From the NCBI GenBank assembly GCA_001661515.1, contig LUVW01000026.1, forward strand, positions 300,767 to 364,766: 64,000 nt of DNA, in the 5' to 3' direction. A model generated the notes under the pieces. That model saw only the letters and a list, made by a program, of their open reading frames with translations. It was not told the DNA's origin and searched no databases. Positions within the stretch are counted from its first letter, which is position 1. Every line of letters starts with the position of its first letter. Of this stretch, positions 42,438-54,701 are shown piece by piece. This stretch comes from Capniomyces stellatus. Lineage: Eukaryota > Kickxellomycota > Harpellomycetes > Harpellales > Legeriomycetaceae. The position numbers were made by a program, and so were the translations under genes.

Positions 42438-44647
42438 TCACGACAACAAAGATTTAGCCATCAACAATTGGCAAACAGTCTGGTCTAGACTCACTAGCTT
42501 GTTTTCGTCATAGTTAAATGCACAGATGTATTCGGAATTAACTAGGGATTTCCATTCAGAGTATGAAGCAAAGTCGAGCCAGTCAATGTTGTTGGTTATT
42601 ACACTGGCCACCAGTTTGTCAAAGTACTATTCAAATGTGTTCAAGTTAAATTAGGAGCACAGTCGATTTTACAGCAATAAAACAACAGTAGTCCAAAAGT
42701 AAAGACTTGAATAATTAAAACAAGGTAAAATGAAAATAATAAAAATATGCTTACCAATACTATTGGGTTGGTTTGGTAACTTTGACTTTGAAGAAAAATA
42801 TTTGTCAAAACATTTCTGGCTCTAATCCAATCATCTATTTTAAAAGCACAGGGATCCAAGTTTTTTAAATTTATTTTCCATTTTTTTTATATTTAAATTA
42901 TTTTCCATATATATATTTTTTACAAGTTTATGATAATCTTTCACAAACAAAACACAAGGCGAGATAAAAGCCAAATGCCATTTGATTTGTTTTATGTTGA
43001 CACGTAGTATAAAACAATACAATGCAAAATGAAAAATTGTGACCAAATTTAGGTGATTTGAAAGACTTGTTTACGGTTGTTTAGGCACTCGAGTAGTAGT
43101 CCAAGTACCAGAGTCGCTGCATCACTGTCAAGCTCTTTTGTGGAATATATTTTGATTTGACTCTCAAACCAATTCGAGTAGAAGCCGCATTGTTTAAATG
43201 CCTAGTGTTTTCACAGCCCGAAGAGTAGACAGATTGAGTTCAATTTTTTTAAAAAAAATAGCGTAATTCAATGCACAAAATAAAAACATTGATTGCCACA
43301 GGTGTTAAAATAAAGAGGATTTTATAGACATCTTTGGATTGTTCATTCCAATATTGACGCGTCCATATTGTCTTACCTCTTGAGTCTTGATTTGGAACAA
43401 TTGGGAAGAGCCTGCCCTAAATACCCGCAAATATAAATCAAGATGTATCAGTAAAGCAATATCCAGTGTATTTGGATTATTAGCAAACGTCGATATAAAA
43501 AAACAACTAGATCCAAATCCAAATCCAAATCAAAATGGCTGGTAAGTGATAAGGAGAAGAAGGAGGAGGAGGAGGGATTAGTATATATGGCAAGTACCTG
43601 TTCTTCAATAGGCTTAACTCAGATACAAAGCTGTAAATAAAAATCAGAATTTTTTTCTCCAAATGTTCCAATTCACAGTTACTGTTGTGGGCAAATAAAC
43701 TATCTGATCCATTGCCGACCCAAACGTCAGTGTATTCAAACAAGAAGCCGCCAGCATCAAAGCTTGGTCTATTGGTGCTCATCAACATTGCACCGAGCTG
43801 AATACTCATAGACTCCACTTGATCTATATCGCTCGAGTTTGATAGCTTTCTTGGGCATTTCAGAGAGTATTTTTTCCCCAATAACTCGACAAGCGAGCAG
43901 GTGAAATCCTATAACAAACAAAAACAACCAAATAGGGTTAAATAAGCTCTACCTAAAAAAGCATTGGTCAGAAATGTCAGCTCAATGTTCCGTATAGATG
44001 AACATAATTACATTGTCTAAAATGTCTCTAATAACATCACATAGTGAAATTCCCAAGTAGTCGCACCACGCCTCAAACGCCAAAGAGTAACAAACACTTA
44101 TAACATTAAAAGACAGGTCCGGTTTTGCACGCTGTATCACTTTTGCCAGCGCCATTTTCGCCTCTACTCTTGTCTTTAGTATTTCTTTACTGCTCCATTT
44201 GGTAATTTCTAGCTCAATCCCAAGCCTTCCTAGCTCTACCAAAACGTCTTCGCTAACCAAGTTTACTTTGAGTTTCTGGCTTCCACCCCCAGCTTTGCTC
44301 ACGCTTCCAGTCGTTCTTTTACTTTCGGCATCATTTACTTCTTTTATCTCAATTTCCAATTCATAAAGCACCACAACCAAGTCGTATATACATCTCGATG
44401 CCATTAGCGACAACCCAATACTCCAGAACTCTATCAAATACAAAAACAGCAATGTTCACTAGTATTAATATAACTAGTACTAATATTGAATGTATATTGT
44501 TATCATTATTATTGCTGGAATATTTGTATTACTTTTAGCTGCAACCAAATATAGACTGGCAGCCACTTTTGCATCCTTATCTATAAACTCTTTTCCTTTT
44601 TTGTATACAGCTTCGGCCTCTATAAAGTTAGTTTCAAGTTGTTGCAT
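42438..44647 (-). CDS. Orphan seven-exon helical protein
   Basis: Seven exons: 44647-44533, 44430-44012, 43908-43598, 43416-43377, 43201-43075, 42834-42755 and 42626-42438. Every junction keeps phase (1, 0, 2, 0, 1, 0), and each has a GT donor and an AG acceptor, mostly TAG. The product is 426 residues and appears almost wholly alpha-helical. The N-terminus (VYKKGKEFIDKDAKVAASLY) resembles a TPR/Sel1-like helix pair. Later blocks include AKMALAKVIQRAKPDLSF and TLVLGLLLECLNNHDWIRAR. No signal peptide, no convincing membrane segment, no catalytic motif. A Spo22/Zip4-like or other helical-repeat scaffold is conceivable, but I do not recognise it. The chance of seven phase-consistent exons makes a real gene very likely. 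Confidence 0.72.
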
Positions 44648-44758
44648 TTTCAATCACAATCAAAAGTAAATAGTCTCTCTTATGTCGCATTCCTACTTTT
44701 TACCAAGTTATTTTTGTGAAGCAACGATTTATAGTTGGTTTATTTCCGAGATATTTAT

Positions 44759-44998
44759 TTATTTTAATTCCTTGCCTGAAATTAGCTTTGAATTTGATTT
44801 ATTGCTAGAATTCTTCTTTTTTTGTACATTTTTTGGGTCGTTTGTTGTTTTTGAATTGCTGTTGGTGACCTTGGTAAAAAAATATATATCTTCTTGCCCT
44901 TTGGCAGTCTTTGGGACACACTCGTTGATTATGTTTAGCAGCACCGGCGGGTTTGGCGTTTCTATTCCCTTTTTGGTTTTGTTATTTAGTAGCAGCAT
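44759..44998 (-). CDS. Small Asn/Lys-rich reading frame (79 residues)
   Basis: ATG at 44998, stop at 44759, about 110 bases upstream of the seven-exon gene on the same strand. The first half has normal residue variety (TPNPPVLLNIINECVPKTA), the second half is Asn/Lys/Ser-rich. It may be a small protein gene or a detached exon; no family recognised. Confidence 0.35.
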   Translation of the reverse strand: MLLLNNKTKKGIETPNPPVLLNIINECVPKTAKGQEDIYFFTKVTNSNSKTTNDPKNVQKKKNSSNKSNSKLISGKELK

Positions 44999-47900
44999 TA
45001 TGTGGGTGTATATGGTTTAACAGTATTTTGGTGGACAAATGAGAAAAAAATGAAGCTGATTTAAATTGATCTTCAATGAATCTTATTCTTTTTTCAAAAA
45101 AAGAAAAAAATTTAGAAAACCCGATTTTAAACTATAAATTTCTGTTTATCAAAAAAACGCACGATTTTCAAAATAACTACAATAATAGGTCGAAATAGTT
45201 CAGCAAGTAATGTACAAATAGCGTATAATTACAGGCAGATCATAGTAATGTACAAGTGTCGTCAGCTTCTTGGTAGAACTGTGCCTAAATTTTCTATATT
45301 GGGATTTGGTCTCAGTACCTAGAGTATTTTCTTTACTAGTAGGTGTACTTGGGAGGTTGATTGTATTTTAATCCAAAGATGGATCAGTAGTAGTAATAAT
45401 AGTAGTTGTAACAGTATTGTTATGGTGAAGATTTGCTAATCTAAGACAACACAAGTATGTGTATAGTTATAATGTTTATTCAGAGTAGACATTTGACATT
45501 TTTAGAAAAGACCCTAATCACACTGTGCTCATACAGCGCGCTATAGCTGTATATAAACTGAGACACAATTCATTAGTAAAAACACTTTATCAAAAAGGTT
45601 CCCTAATGGCTTAAAGTATTAAGATAATATGTGATAAATGTAGTTAGAATAAATTATTGTCTATTGAAATAAAGCGCCCTATTGATCACAAAGGCTCTTT
45701 GTAGCAAAAGAGCTATTGAATTCAGCTATTGCCCCATTGGCACGGCCTATCAATGCGCAAGAATGGATATCTGTAATAATAAGATATTAGTAGTAGTGTG
45801 TATAATAAAATATAGTAAAATAAAATATGGTACTCGTAGCTTTTCGGATAAAAAACCCCGTGATAGGAAAACCGTTAAAGCATATACCATTACCCGTGGT
45901 TAGAATTAATCCACGACATTTACAAACGTGGTTTTCAAAATTGAGCGAATTTACTTGCAGCTCGCTGTAGTTAAATATAAATATACCACTCTAATGAGCC
46001 TAATTTACTCGATTAACTTTATCAACACCGATTTATAATCCCGGTCTCGATTTGGCAGTCTGCTTTTTTTCTTTCTTTTCCATTGAGGCAAAATCGCTCG
46101 CTAAGTTTTTTTTTAAAAATAATCGTAGATATTACTTTGTTATTTACACATCAAAATGTTAAAATATCTGCAGCTACTATTGATTATATACCCAATCAGC
46201 AGGTAGTTAGATCCGTTCTATCTAACACCATTGGGTGTGTACCAAAGTCACCGGTGTTATACTTCAGTTCCAATATTTGATCAGGTCTTGAGAGGGTTTA
46301 TTCTACACGGAAAAATCTGCAATTTTAATTTTATGCTGCATAACTGAAACATTATAATGAGCAAGGAATTATTGCTTTTTTTTATTGAAATTGTAACTTG
46401 TACTTTTGTTATTATTATTGAAATTTAATGCGGGCAATAAAATTGAGTCAATTTTCAAAGATTCGTACGTAATTGACGCAATAGTTGTTGAATCTTGATT
46501 TACTGACTTTGCAACTTATTTTGATTTTCCAACGACGGTTCTTAAAATGGATGGTTTTATTTGATGTACAAATGATTCGGTCTCTAAAAGTCTAGCAGTC
46601 AAAGACAAAAACATGCTTCATTTATTTTTATTTTTTTGAAAACATGCTTCATTTTAATTAATCCGTATAGCTCCAGATAAAGGCACACTTAGCAAACATA
46701 AATAGTGATCAGAAAATCTCACTACACGCACTGGCAATAAACAGGACCAGAAAATACACCGTTACATCATAATGAATTTTTAGAATGAAGAGTAATAAAG
46801 CCATAAATCAAGTTAGAAACAGAAATACAAACAAGACTAGACACGTAAACGATATCATAGGTGCGGATAGCTAATAGATACAAATAGCCAATAAATGCGG
46901 ATGGCTACATTAACTAGCAAAGACTTAGAGTCGGTGAGCATAGCAAGATTATATACGCATATATAAATATCCCAAGTATACTAAAGCTTTTGGATTCAAG
47001 CGTACAGTGACATCACCATTCTAATCACAAATACGTGTATTTGGTCAACCAAAAAATAGTCACTTTTATTGAATCGCTAACTTGATTTAATTACAATGCG
47101 TTGTTGGACGCAGTTGTTGCCGCAATCAACCCGGTTTACTGTAAACATTTGGATGACAGTGTGATTAATGAGCAGCCTTTTAATGGTGACGTATATCGAG
47201 GAATAATTGATTGATAACAGCTCACATTTATCCAAAGTGTTTTAGTACCATTAAATTTATGTCGGCCATAATTTTTTTTTTTGTTTCCTAGTTAGTCATG
47301 ATTTTCGCAAGTACCGAACGTTGTATTATCAATTCAATAAAAACCAGGCTATGCTTTTCGGATTTAAAGTTGAGAAAAGACTTTTTTTTCCCTCCATTTA
47401 TTTTTTTTATTTATATTATATTATATTTTTTTATTTTTTTATTTATACTTTTACATTTATATTTTTACATTTATATTTTTACATTTATATTTTTACATTT
47501 ATATTTTTACATTTATATTTTTATATTTTTATTGAAATTATTTTATTTTATTTTATCTTTTCCTTTCCAAAAAGTCAAAATCAAGAGTAATTAGCTAACA
47601 GGGTATGACGTTTGATAACAAATCCACCAATATTTTAATCTGTTTGACATTTTATAGAACAAGTGACGTGTGCGTCAAAGTCAAATCTAGTACATGTTAA
47701 TCATTAGACACGTAAGAGTTTAGTAATGATTCAAAAAAAAAACTGATTAAATAGACATTAGGATAGTGAAAACAAATAACTATTGGGATAGAAAGATAGC
47801 GAAAATACTAGATTGGTATACTATTTAGTTGGATTTGGAATGTATGAGAGTGAATGCGTCAAAATGTAGATATAATTTACAACTTGAGGTTTATTCCTTG

Positions 47901-50884
47901 GCTTTTTTCTCATTTTTTTCTCATTTTTTTTACTCTAACCTCTACAAGTTTCACCAAGATTAAATCAGTTAAACCCCATTTTAGTGCATTGTTTTTCTAC
48001 AGTTGCTCTCCTGACTCAAGGGCTTGTTTTGTATTAAAAAAATTAATGCATCCAAAGTAAAATGTTAATGATATTATAATGAAGAGAGTCTATATAAAAA
48101 AGAGCTGGTATGAAAAACAGTCTATGTGCAAAAGGGTTGGTGTGAAAAGCAGTCTATGTGCAAAAGATAAAAATGGAGCAAATAAAAAAAACACAAAAGT
48201 AGAACAAATAACATGATTAACTAGTCAAATCGGAAAATCAAAGCCAAGATGATAAACTAAAGCTGCGGGTTTTAGTGCGTCTTGTAATGCAAATAAGTTG
48301 TTCATCTATTAGCTATTGCTAATATTCAGGGCTATATCATAAGTGATGTGTGTAACATTACTGAATAATTGGGAGTATATAGCCACAAGCTAAAATAGCG
48401 TAGTACAGGTAAATTTATTGTTGACTATAAACAAAGATGATAAACAAAACAAATCCAAAAGCACAAATCAATTTATGGTTTATCGCTACGCAATGGAAAT
48501 ATATACAATGATTAGCCGGTGGCATGATTCTAAAGTAAAGTGCCTCAAGGGCCATTTGGAGTGTATCAAGATCTTTACTAAAGATTTTATAGGTTATTTG
48601 TCAGTAGCGACGTAAAAGCATACTCGAGGTAAAGCTGCTTAAATAATATGAGGAAAAAAGGTCTAGAAAGATATTACAAAAGTGTACAACCAAAAAAATA
48701 AATTATGACGTCAAGTAGATGCGATACTGCTTTTCTTCTTGCCTATCAGTTAAACCGTAAACAAACCAATACACGCATGTGGGCAATAGTATATACAGTC
48801 AAAACTAGTTCAGATGTGATTGATTAGCATATCGACAGTATTGGAGATAATCGGTTGGTACAAGATTGATTCTTTTTTTTCAATAGCACTGCGTTGTTTA
48901 ATGGTAACTGATTAGTTGGCAGTACTATTGGACCAGGTTGGCGAGTATGGTGGTTTTTTAGTGCTTTGCTGAATGACAGATACTTTGTCCAAGCAATAGC
49001 AAATCAATAATAAAAATTATTAAGAGCATCTGGTTTTGATTAAATCAGCGGCCAAGATTGAATAAGATAACGAGTTTGCAGCAAAGATAGGATAAGTAAT
49101 GTATAAGCGGTCACTCCTTTAATTCACTTTCTTGTTTTACAACCGTTGTAAGAACAAGCTTGAGTGAAGAGATTTTTTTTTTATCTCATCAAAAAAAAAA
49201 AAAACTTGTAAATGCAGAGATCAAAATTACTAAATTAAAAAGAGTTGTTATGAGAAGAACAATTTATTAAAATAGCCAAGAGGGAAAAAATTGACAAAGA
49301 ATGGTGAGTTGATTTGAATCACAAAAAGGTGGATCAAAGTTTTTGAAGTGATTCATAATTGATTCAAAAATTAAAATTTAGATTACCGGAATTGTTAGTT
49401 TGCTTTGTAATTTTCCAGTAGCCTTTTTTTTGCAATGTGAGGGCTTTCTTAGGTGAACGGTTAATTTTACCATCAGGAACTCATCCAAAGAAAAATAGGG
49501 GCCAGCTTCATTATAATTGATCCAAATAATAAAATCAAGACCATGTTCAGTGTAATTATTTGGGCTTTTCCTAGCTGACAGAAAAGGGAAATGGAACCAA
49601 CATTGCAATGATAAATTATAAGCCAATGTGCTGGATTAGGAAGAGGTTTTAAATCTGATTAAAGAGGAAAGAAAATGAGAAGTTTAAAATTCTGAATTAA
49701 GACATCAATTAAAAAAAAATACCGACTTATTTATTAATAACAAGACACAAGTCAATAGGACAGGTTTGATTCTCAAGATAAACATCTAACTTTTTTTTTT
49801 TTATAGTTTTTTAAGTATAGATTGAATTCAAATATTTAGCTTTAATTAACCAAATCCGTCGAGTGGGAAATTCACGATCACTATTTTTAACTAAAATTGT
49901 ACTTGCAAAGGCACAAAGTTGTGTTTGTATTTAAAAAAGCAGGGGGTTGTGTTCGATTTTTAAAAAAAGAGGTGAAATTTCAATAATAAAAAGGGAAAAA
50001 GAAGAAGAAAAAATAAAAAAGAGAAAATAAAAAAAAGACAGCCCGGAAAGAGCTAATTAAAGTATTCAAGTGAATTTTTTACAGAGGTTTCTAAGTCGTA
50101 AATGATATTTTGTGAAGAAAAAAAAACCTGTGTTTGTATTTACTCAATTAAAACTGGTGCTTTTGATTTTCAGCGCTTTGATTCTAGCTTGGCTTTTATT
50201 ACAATAATCACAACATTTTCTTTAATCAACAGTCACATAGACACTTTTAAAATAGCCAAGTAGTGTTAGAAACAGACAATACTTTTCACTTTTTTTTAAA
50301 AAAGAGAAACCGAAAAGTAAATAAAAATAAAATAAACGAGGAAGTATAAAACAGCAAGCGAAGGCAGAGATAAAGACACTGTTGAGAAATACAAGATACA
50401 GAGCAAATATAGAGGTAGCGACACAAGGAAAATAGAGCAAGGCAAGTGTCGATATAACTTTTAAGCTTGGTGGAATCTATATATAAATAGAACAAAGAAG
50501 CAGTATACAATCAAGAGTAAAGTAAATATATATTTTTTAAATAACATATACCGAAAATAATAAGCTAATATTATATTGAAGGATCGCTGATACAAAAAGA
50601 AAACACCAAGGGTATATATACAGGCTTTACTTGGGCAAAGCGTAGAGTTAGTTCAAAGCACAGGGGTTGTAATTAAGTAGATCCATATTCTATCCATACT
50701 TACAATTCTATTTCTGCTTTTTTTCACTGCAGGGGTTTCATCCAAGTTACGAGTGAAATTCAGAGAACAAAGGAACTGACATTAAAAGCTGAAATACAAG
50801 ACAGAAGATATAGTATAAACACACTCGTAAAATCGAGACACACAAACCATAGAAAAGAAAGAAAAATAGCAAAAGTAAAAGAGA
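44999..50884. other. 5.9-kb gene-poor region
   Basis: Balanced AT-rich DNA without recognisable genes. Short frames occur at 46083-46280, 48418-48615 (+) and 49378-49626 (-). A 14-bp AT-rich minisatellite lies at about 47446-47525. From about 49.9 kb the plus strand becomes A-rich, as the MFS gene is approached. Confidence 0.5.
47446..47525. repeat. 14-bp AT-rich minisatellite
   Basis: Five to six tandem copies of CATTTATATTTTTA. Confidence 0.85.
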
Positions 50885-52990
50885 ATGGGTAGTAGTAGCA
50901 CACATAACAGCGAGTATGAGAGGGAAAAGAATACTATGTTGGCTTCGGAAAGTGGAATAGAAACAACCGCTCATACAGAAAAAGAGGAGGTGCCAGGGAA
51001 TTATAAATTGACATTTTTGCCAAAGAAAGGTAGCATAGCATATCCAGTGTTAGCGTAAGTTGATTTTAACATTGATACTTTATTACTATAACACGAGTGC
51101 AAACAGAGTATGTTTAATGTATAAATATGTATTTTTTTTTTTAAAAAAAAAAAAAAAACGAGAAACAGCAAAAGCAATAGAATAATAAACGAGTGTGTAT
51201 ATTACAATTAAAAAATATAAAAAAAAACATATAGGCTAGTGCTGGCATCAGTAGTGTCAAATATAAATCAGAATCTTGCAGTTTCAGCGTATGGGATAAT
51301 TGGAAACAAATTGAATGCGTTACATCTGGTGTCATGGATAAGTCTTGGATACTTAACAGTGTCGGCAACATCGCAGCCATTTTTCTATCCAATAATATCA
51401 GTTATTGGGATTAATAAGTTTTTCTACCTGACTTGGGCATTGATGTCGATTTGTGGGTTGGTTTCAATTTTGGGAGACTCAATATGGTACATTATTATTG
51501 GGCATTCATTGTCAGCGTTTGGGTCTATTGGAATCACGATTGTTTCAAACATGATTATTGCATCATCTTTCCCAGTGGAGAAGCACGGAAAGTACTATGG
51601 GTTCTCGACCTTTATACATAACATTGGTAGTGTGATTGGACCGCTTTTTGGAGCAACGATAGCTGAGAAAGGGACATACAAGACGCTTTTCATTATAGAG
51701 CTGGGGTGTATTATTGTTGGTGCGATTGTTAGCATCATTGCGCTGAGATATTGCGACGACAGTTTGACTAAGATAAATAATTGGAAGAACTTTGATTTTA
51801 CAGGAGGTGCAATCCTGATATTTGCAGTTCCAACGCTGGTGTTTACACTCAACGGGGTAAGTGAGAATTAAGTGAATGTATTTATATTTATATTTTTTTC
51901 TTTTCTTCTTTTGACGAGCCAGTAATTGCTCGAAGTGACGGCATCATTTGTTGGAAAAAGCTGTAGCCAAAATGACATGGTTAAAGTAACTAATGACACT
52001 TGAACAGTCCAAAAAGTGACACGGCATAAATGAGCATGATTGGCTGAGATACTATGATTTATTGAGGGAATTGGTTGTTGAGCGAATTATTGGTTAAAAA
52101 TAAAAAAAAGAGGTAATAAATTGGAAATGTTTGGTGATTTAAAATAGGCGTCTGGCAATTCGATTTTTGGAAAAACAACTACGTATGTATTGGGGTCGCT
52201 GTTTGCTGTGCTGTTGGTAGCGTTTCTAATGGTTGAGAAAAAGACAAAGAAGGATCCTATTGTTGACCTTAAAATGTTTAAAAGGAAACACGAAATGGCA
52301 GCTTACGGGCTGGCGTTTTTCGTTGGCAGTCGGTACGTTTCGTCCTCTTTCTTTGTTCCGTTATACGCGAGTGTGGCACTGAACGCGCTGCCAATTGACA
52401 GAGGTCTAATATCGTTCAGCTTCTATATGGGAGTGGCGATTTTTGGGCTGGTATATGGAAAGGCAGTTGCAACTGGGCGGTTCCGAATTCTGTTTTTTGC
52501 TGCGTATGCTCTTGTCACCATTTCCAACATTGCCGAGCTGCTAGTAAACAAGAACTACCCAGTCTGGGCCCTCTGTATTACCCAGATTTTGGCCGGGTTT
52601 GGCGTTAGTGGTGTCACTGTTTCGGCTATTGTCTACTTGATGGCCAACACCTTGCCTGAACTCAAAGACCGGTACATTGGACTCTACTCTTTTACCACAA
52701 CCATTGGCAGCGTCATTTCCAGTTCGCTTATGATTCTTATCTACTTCAACCTTCTTCGATCAAACATCAACTCTGCCTCCGTCATGTACCCAGAGTACTC
52801 TGATATAATAGCTTCCTCTTTTAGCAGCAGTGCCTCTATACGCTCTTCTAAGGTGCCCAGTGAAGTCCAAGAGCGAATGCTTTGGAACTACACGAACGCC
52901 TTTTTCTACACCATGCTGTATAATTGTATCTTTGTTGCTATGGGGTTCTTGATTATGCCATTTATTAGAAACATTAAGCTCAAGAAATAA
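50885..52990 (+). CDS. MFS transporter, divergent multidrug (DHA2-like) family
   Basis: Three exons (50885-51054, 51235-51856, 52148-52990) join in phase to 544 residues. Donors are GTAAGT and GTAAGT; acceptors end in TAG. A hydrophilic, acidic N-tail of about 55 residues precedes about 12-14 membrane helices. The DHA2-like layout is visible: LVLASVVSNINQNLAVSAYG, LVSWISLGYLTVSATSQPFF, the SNMIIASSFPVEKHGKYYG segment and SVIGPLFGA (motif C position). Departures from the family: the usual Asp of helix 1 is Asn, and motif A (DRxGRR/K) is reduced to SVIGINK. Known role: proton-coupled export of drugs or small molecules at the plasma or vacuolar membrane. Loss of motif A charges suggests an altered or unusual transport mode (inference). 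Confidence 0.85.
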
Positions 52991-53443
52991 ATTCAATTTT
53001 TTTTTTTAATCAATCGCAGCTATTGCTATATTATATACTTGCTTTATATGCTTGTTTCGATCATCCATTAATCCTATTGTTTATTTCTTTTTTTCTTTTT
53101 TTACTTTACTTTTTATCCTTAGTATCGAATTAGAATCCATTGTTACCTAAATTTTTGGGAGGAGGCGGGTGAAAAGCCTTTGGACTTTTCCGAGAAAACT
53201 ATTAAGATTTTTAATCGATCATCCAATATTATTTTTAAATTTCTAATAATAGTAATAATAATAATGGTAACAAAAGTAAAAAAAAAAAAATAAACATTAC
53301 AGTTTTCTTGTTTTTTATTATCATATATTATTTTATATTGGAACTAAATACTTGTTTGTTATATAAACTGTATTGATAAGATCAAAAACAAAAACAAAAA
53401 CAAAAACAAAAACAAAAACAAAAACAAAAGAAGAAAAGAAAGA
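52991..53443. other. Spacer with CAAAAA repeat before the AKR gene
   Basis: T-rich 3' flank of the MFS gene, then an A-rich leader. Tandem ACAAAA units (about 53385-53429) lie directly before the AKR start and may form part of the leader. Confidence 0.7.
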
Positions 53444-54484
53444 ATGATGCATATTGCTTTGAAGCCAACAGGAAAGCAAATGCCAACACTTGGATTTGGA
53501 ATGTGGAAAGTTCCAAAGGCTGAATGTAGAAAACTGGTGGTGGAGGTAAAAGAGTTTATTAATAAGGATAGCATAGAGTAGGAAGAATGGTTGATAAACG
53601 ACAAGAGATAAAATGGGACATAGATTGTGCAAAGTGGGTACAGGCTGCTTGATTGCGCAAGCGGGTACGGGAATGAAGTTGAGGTTGGGGAGGGAATTAG
53701 GGACTGTATTGAGCAGGGGTTGGTTACACGCGAGGAGCTGTTTGTCACATCAAAGCTGTGGTGCACACACCATCGCAAAGAGCATGTCAAAACAGCGATG
53801 CAAAAGACGCTTTTGGACCTTGGGCTAGAGTACTTGGACCTGTACCTAATCCACTTTCCAATTCCAGTAAAGTATGTTGGCATTGAGGAGCGGTACCCAG
53901 CAGGGTTTTACAAGGACGTTGAAAACAAGGTGCTGGAAATCGACCAGGTTCCCTACCAAGAGACGTGGAGGGCGATGGAGGAGCTGGTGGACAGTGGACT
54001 AGCGAGACATATTGGGGCCTGCAACCTGACAGCCTCGATGCTGATGGATGTGTTTTCTTACGCAAGAGTCAGACCATCGGTGCTGCAGATGGAGCTCCAC
54101 CCCTACCTCCCAAGAACACAGCTTGCCCAGTTTGCGCAGAGCAATGGCGTTGCTGTAACCGCGTTTTCATCGTTTGGCGACCAGTCTTACAAGAGCATAG
54201 GCATGGTTGGCGATGACGTGGCTCCTCTCTTGACGCACAGTACAGTTTCTTCCATCTCGTCGCAAGTAGCTAAAACCCCAGGCCAGGTTTTGCTGCGCTG
54301 GGCAGTGCAGAAGGGGTACGCTGTTATCCCAAAGTCTGTAAACTCGGGCCGAATAGTCGAGAATTCGCTTATCTTTGACTTTGAGCTCAGCGACGAACAG
54401 GTCAAAGCAATTGACTCTTTAAATTCTGGTTTGCGCTTTAACGATCCTGGTGCATTCTTGAATTACCCTATTTTTGCAAACTAA
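53444..54484 (+). CDS. Aldo-keto reductase, xylose/aldose reductase type
   Basis: Two exons (53444-53545, 53624-54484; donor GTAAAA, acceptor CATAG) give 320 residues, the standard AKR length. The catalytic tetrad is complete: Asp44 and Tyr49 in LDCASGYGNE, Lys78 in TSKLW and His111 in IHFP. The EERYPAGFY segment, WRAMEELV, LQMELHPYLPR and ITAFSSFG-like TAFSSFGDQS match yeast and fungal xylose reductases (Gre3/Xyl1). The NAD(P)H site reads IPKSVNSGRI, where IPKSNxxxR is usual. Role: NADPH-dependent reduction of aldoses and reactive aldehydes in the cytosol. Two consecutive ATGs occur at the start; the first is used. The exon 2 sense strand changes from G-rich to C-rich. Confidence 0.92.
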
Positions 54485-54701
54485 AAACATCCGCGTTCTC
54501 TTATCCTGTATCACGTGTTTTTTTTTTTTTACTTGCCTTTTTTTTTAACCTGTTTACTTTTATTGAAATCACCAATGAGAATATACAATCAAATTTTCTA
54601 TATACAAAAAAAAAAAAAAACAATCACTCGGGCAAACTAAACAGAAATGCCCAGTCTTTATTTCCAGTCTAAAAAGTGCAATACATATACTGAACAAAGT
54701 T

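Noticed and set aside
53359..53883. 174-codon minus-strand frame
   Set aside because: Antisense to AKR exon 1 and 2, including the CAAAAA repeat translated as Phe-Leu runs.
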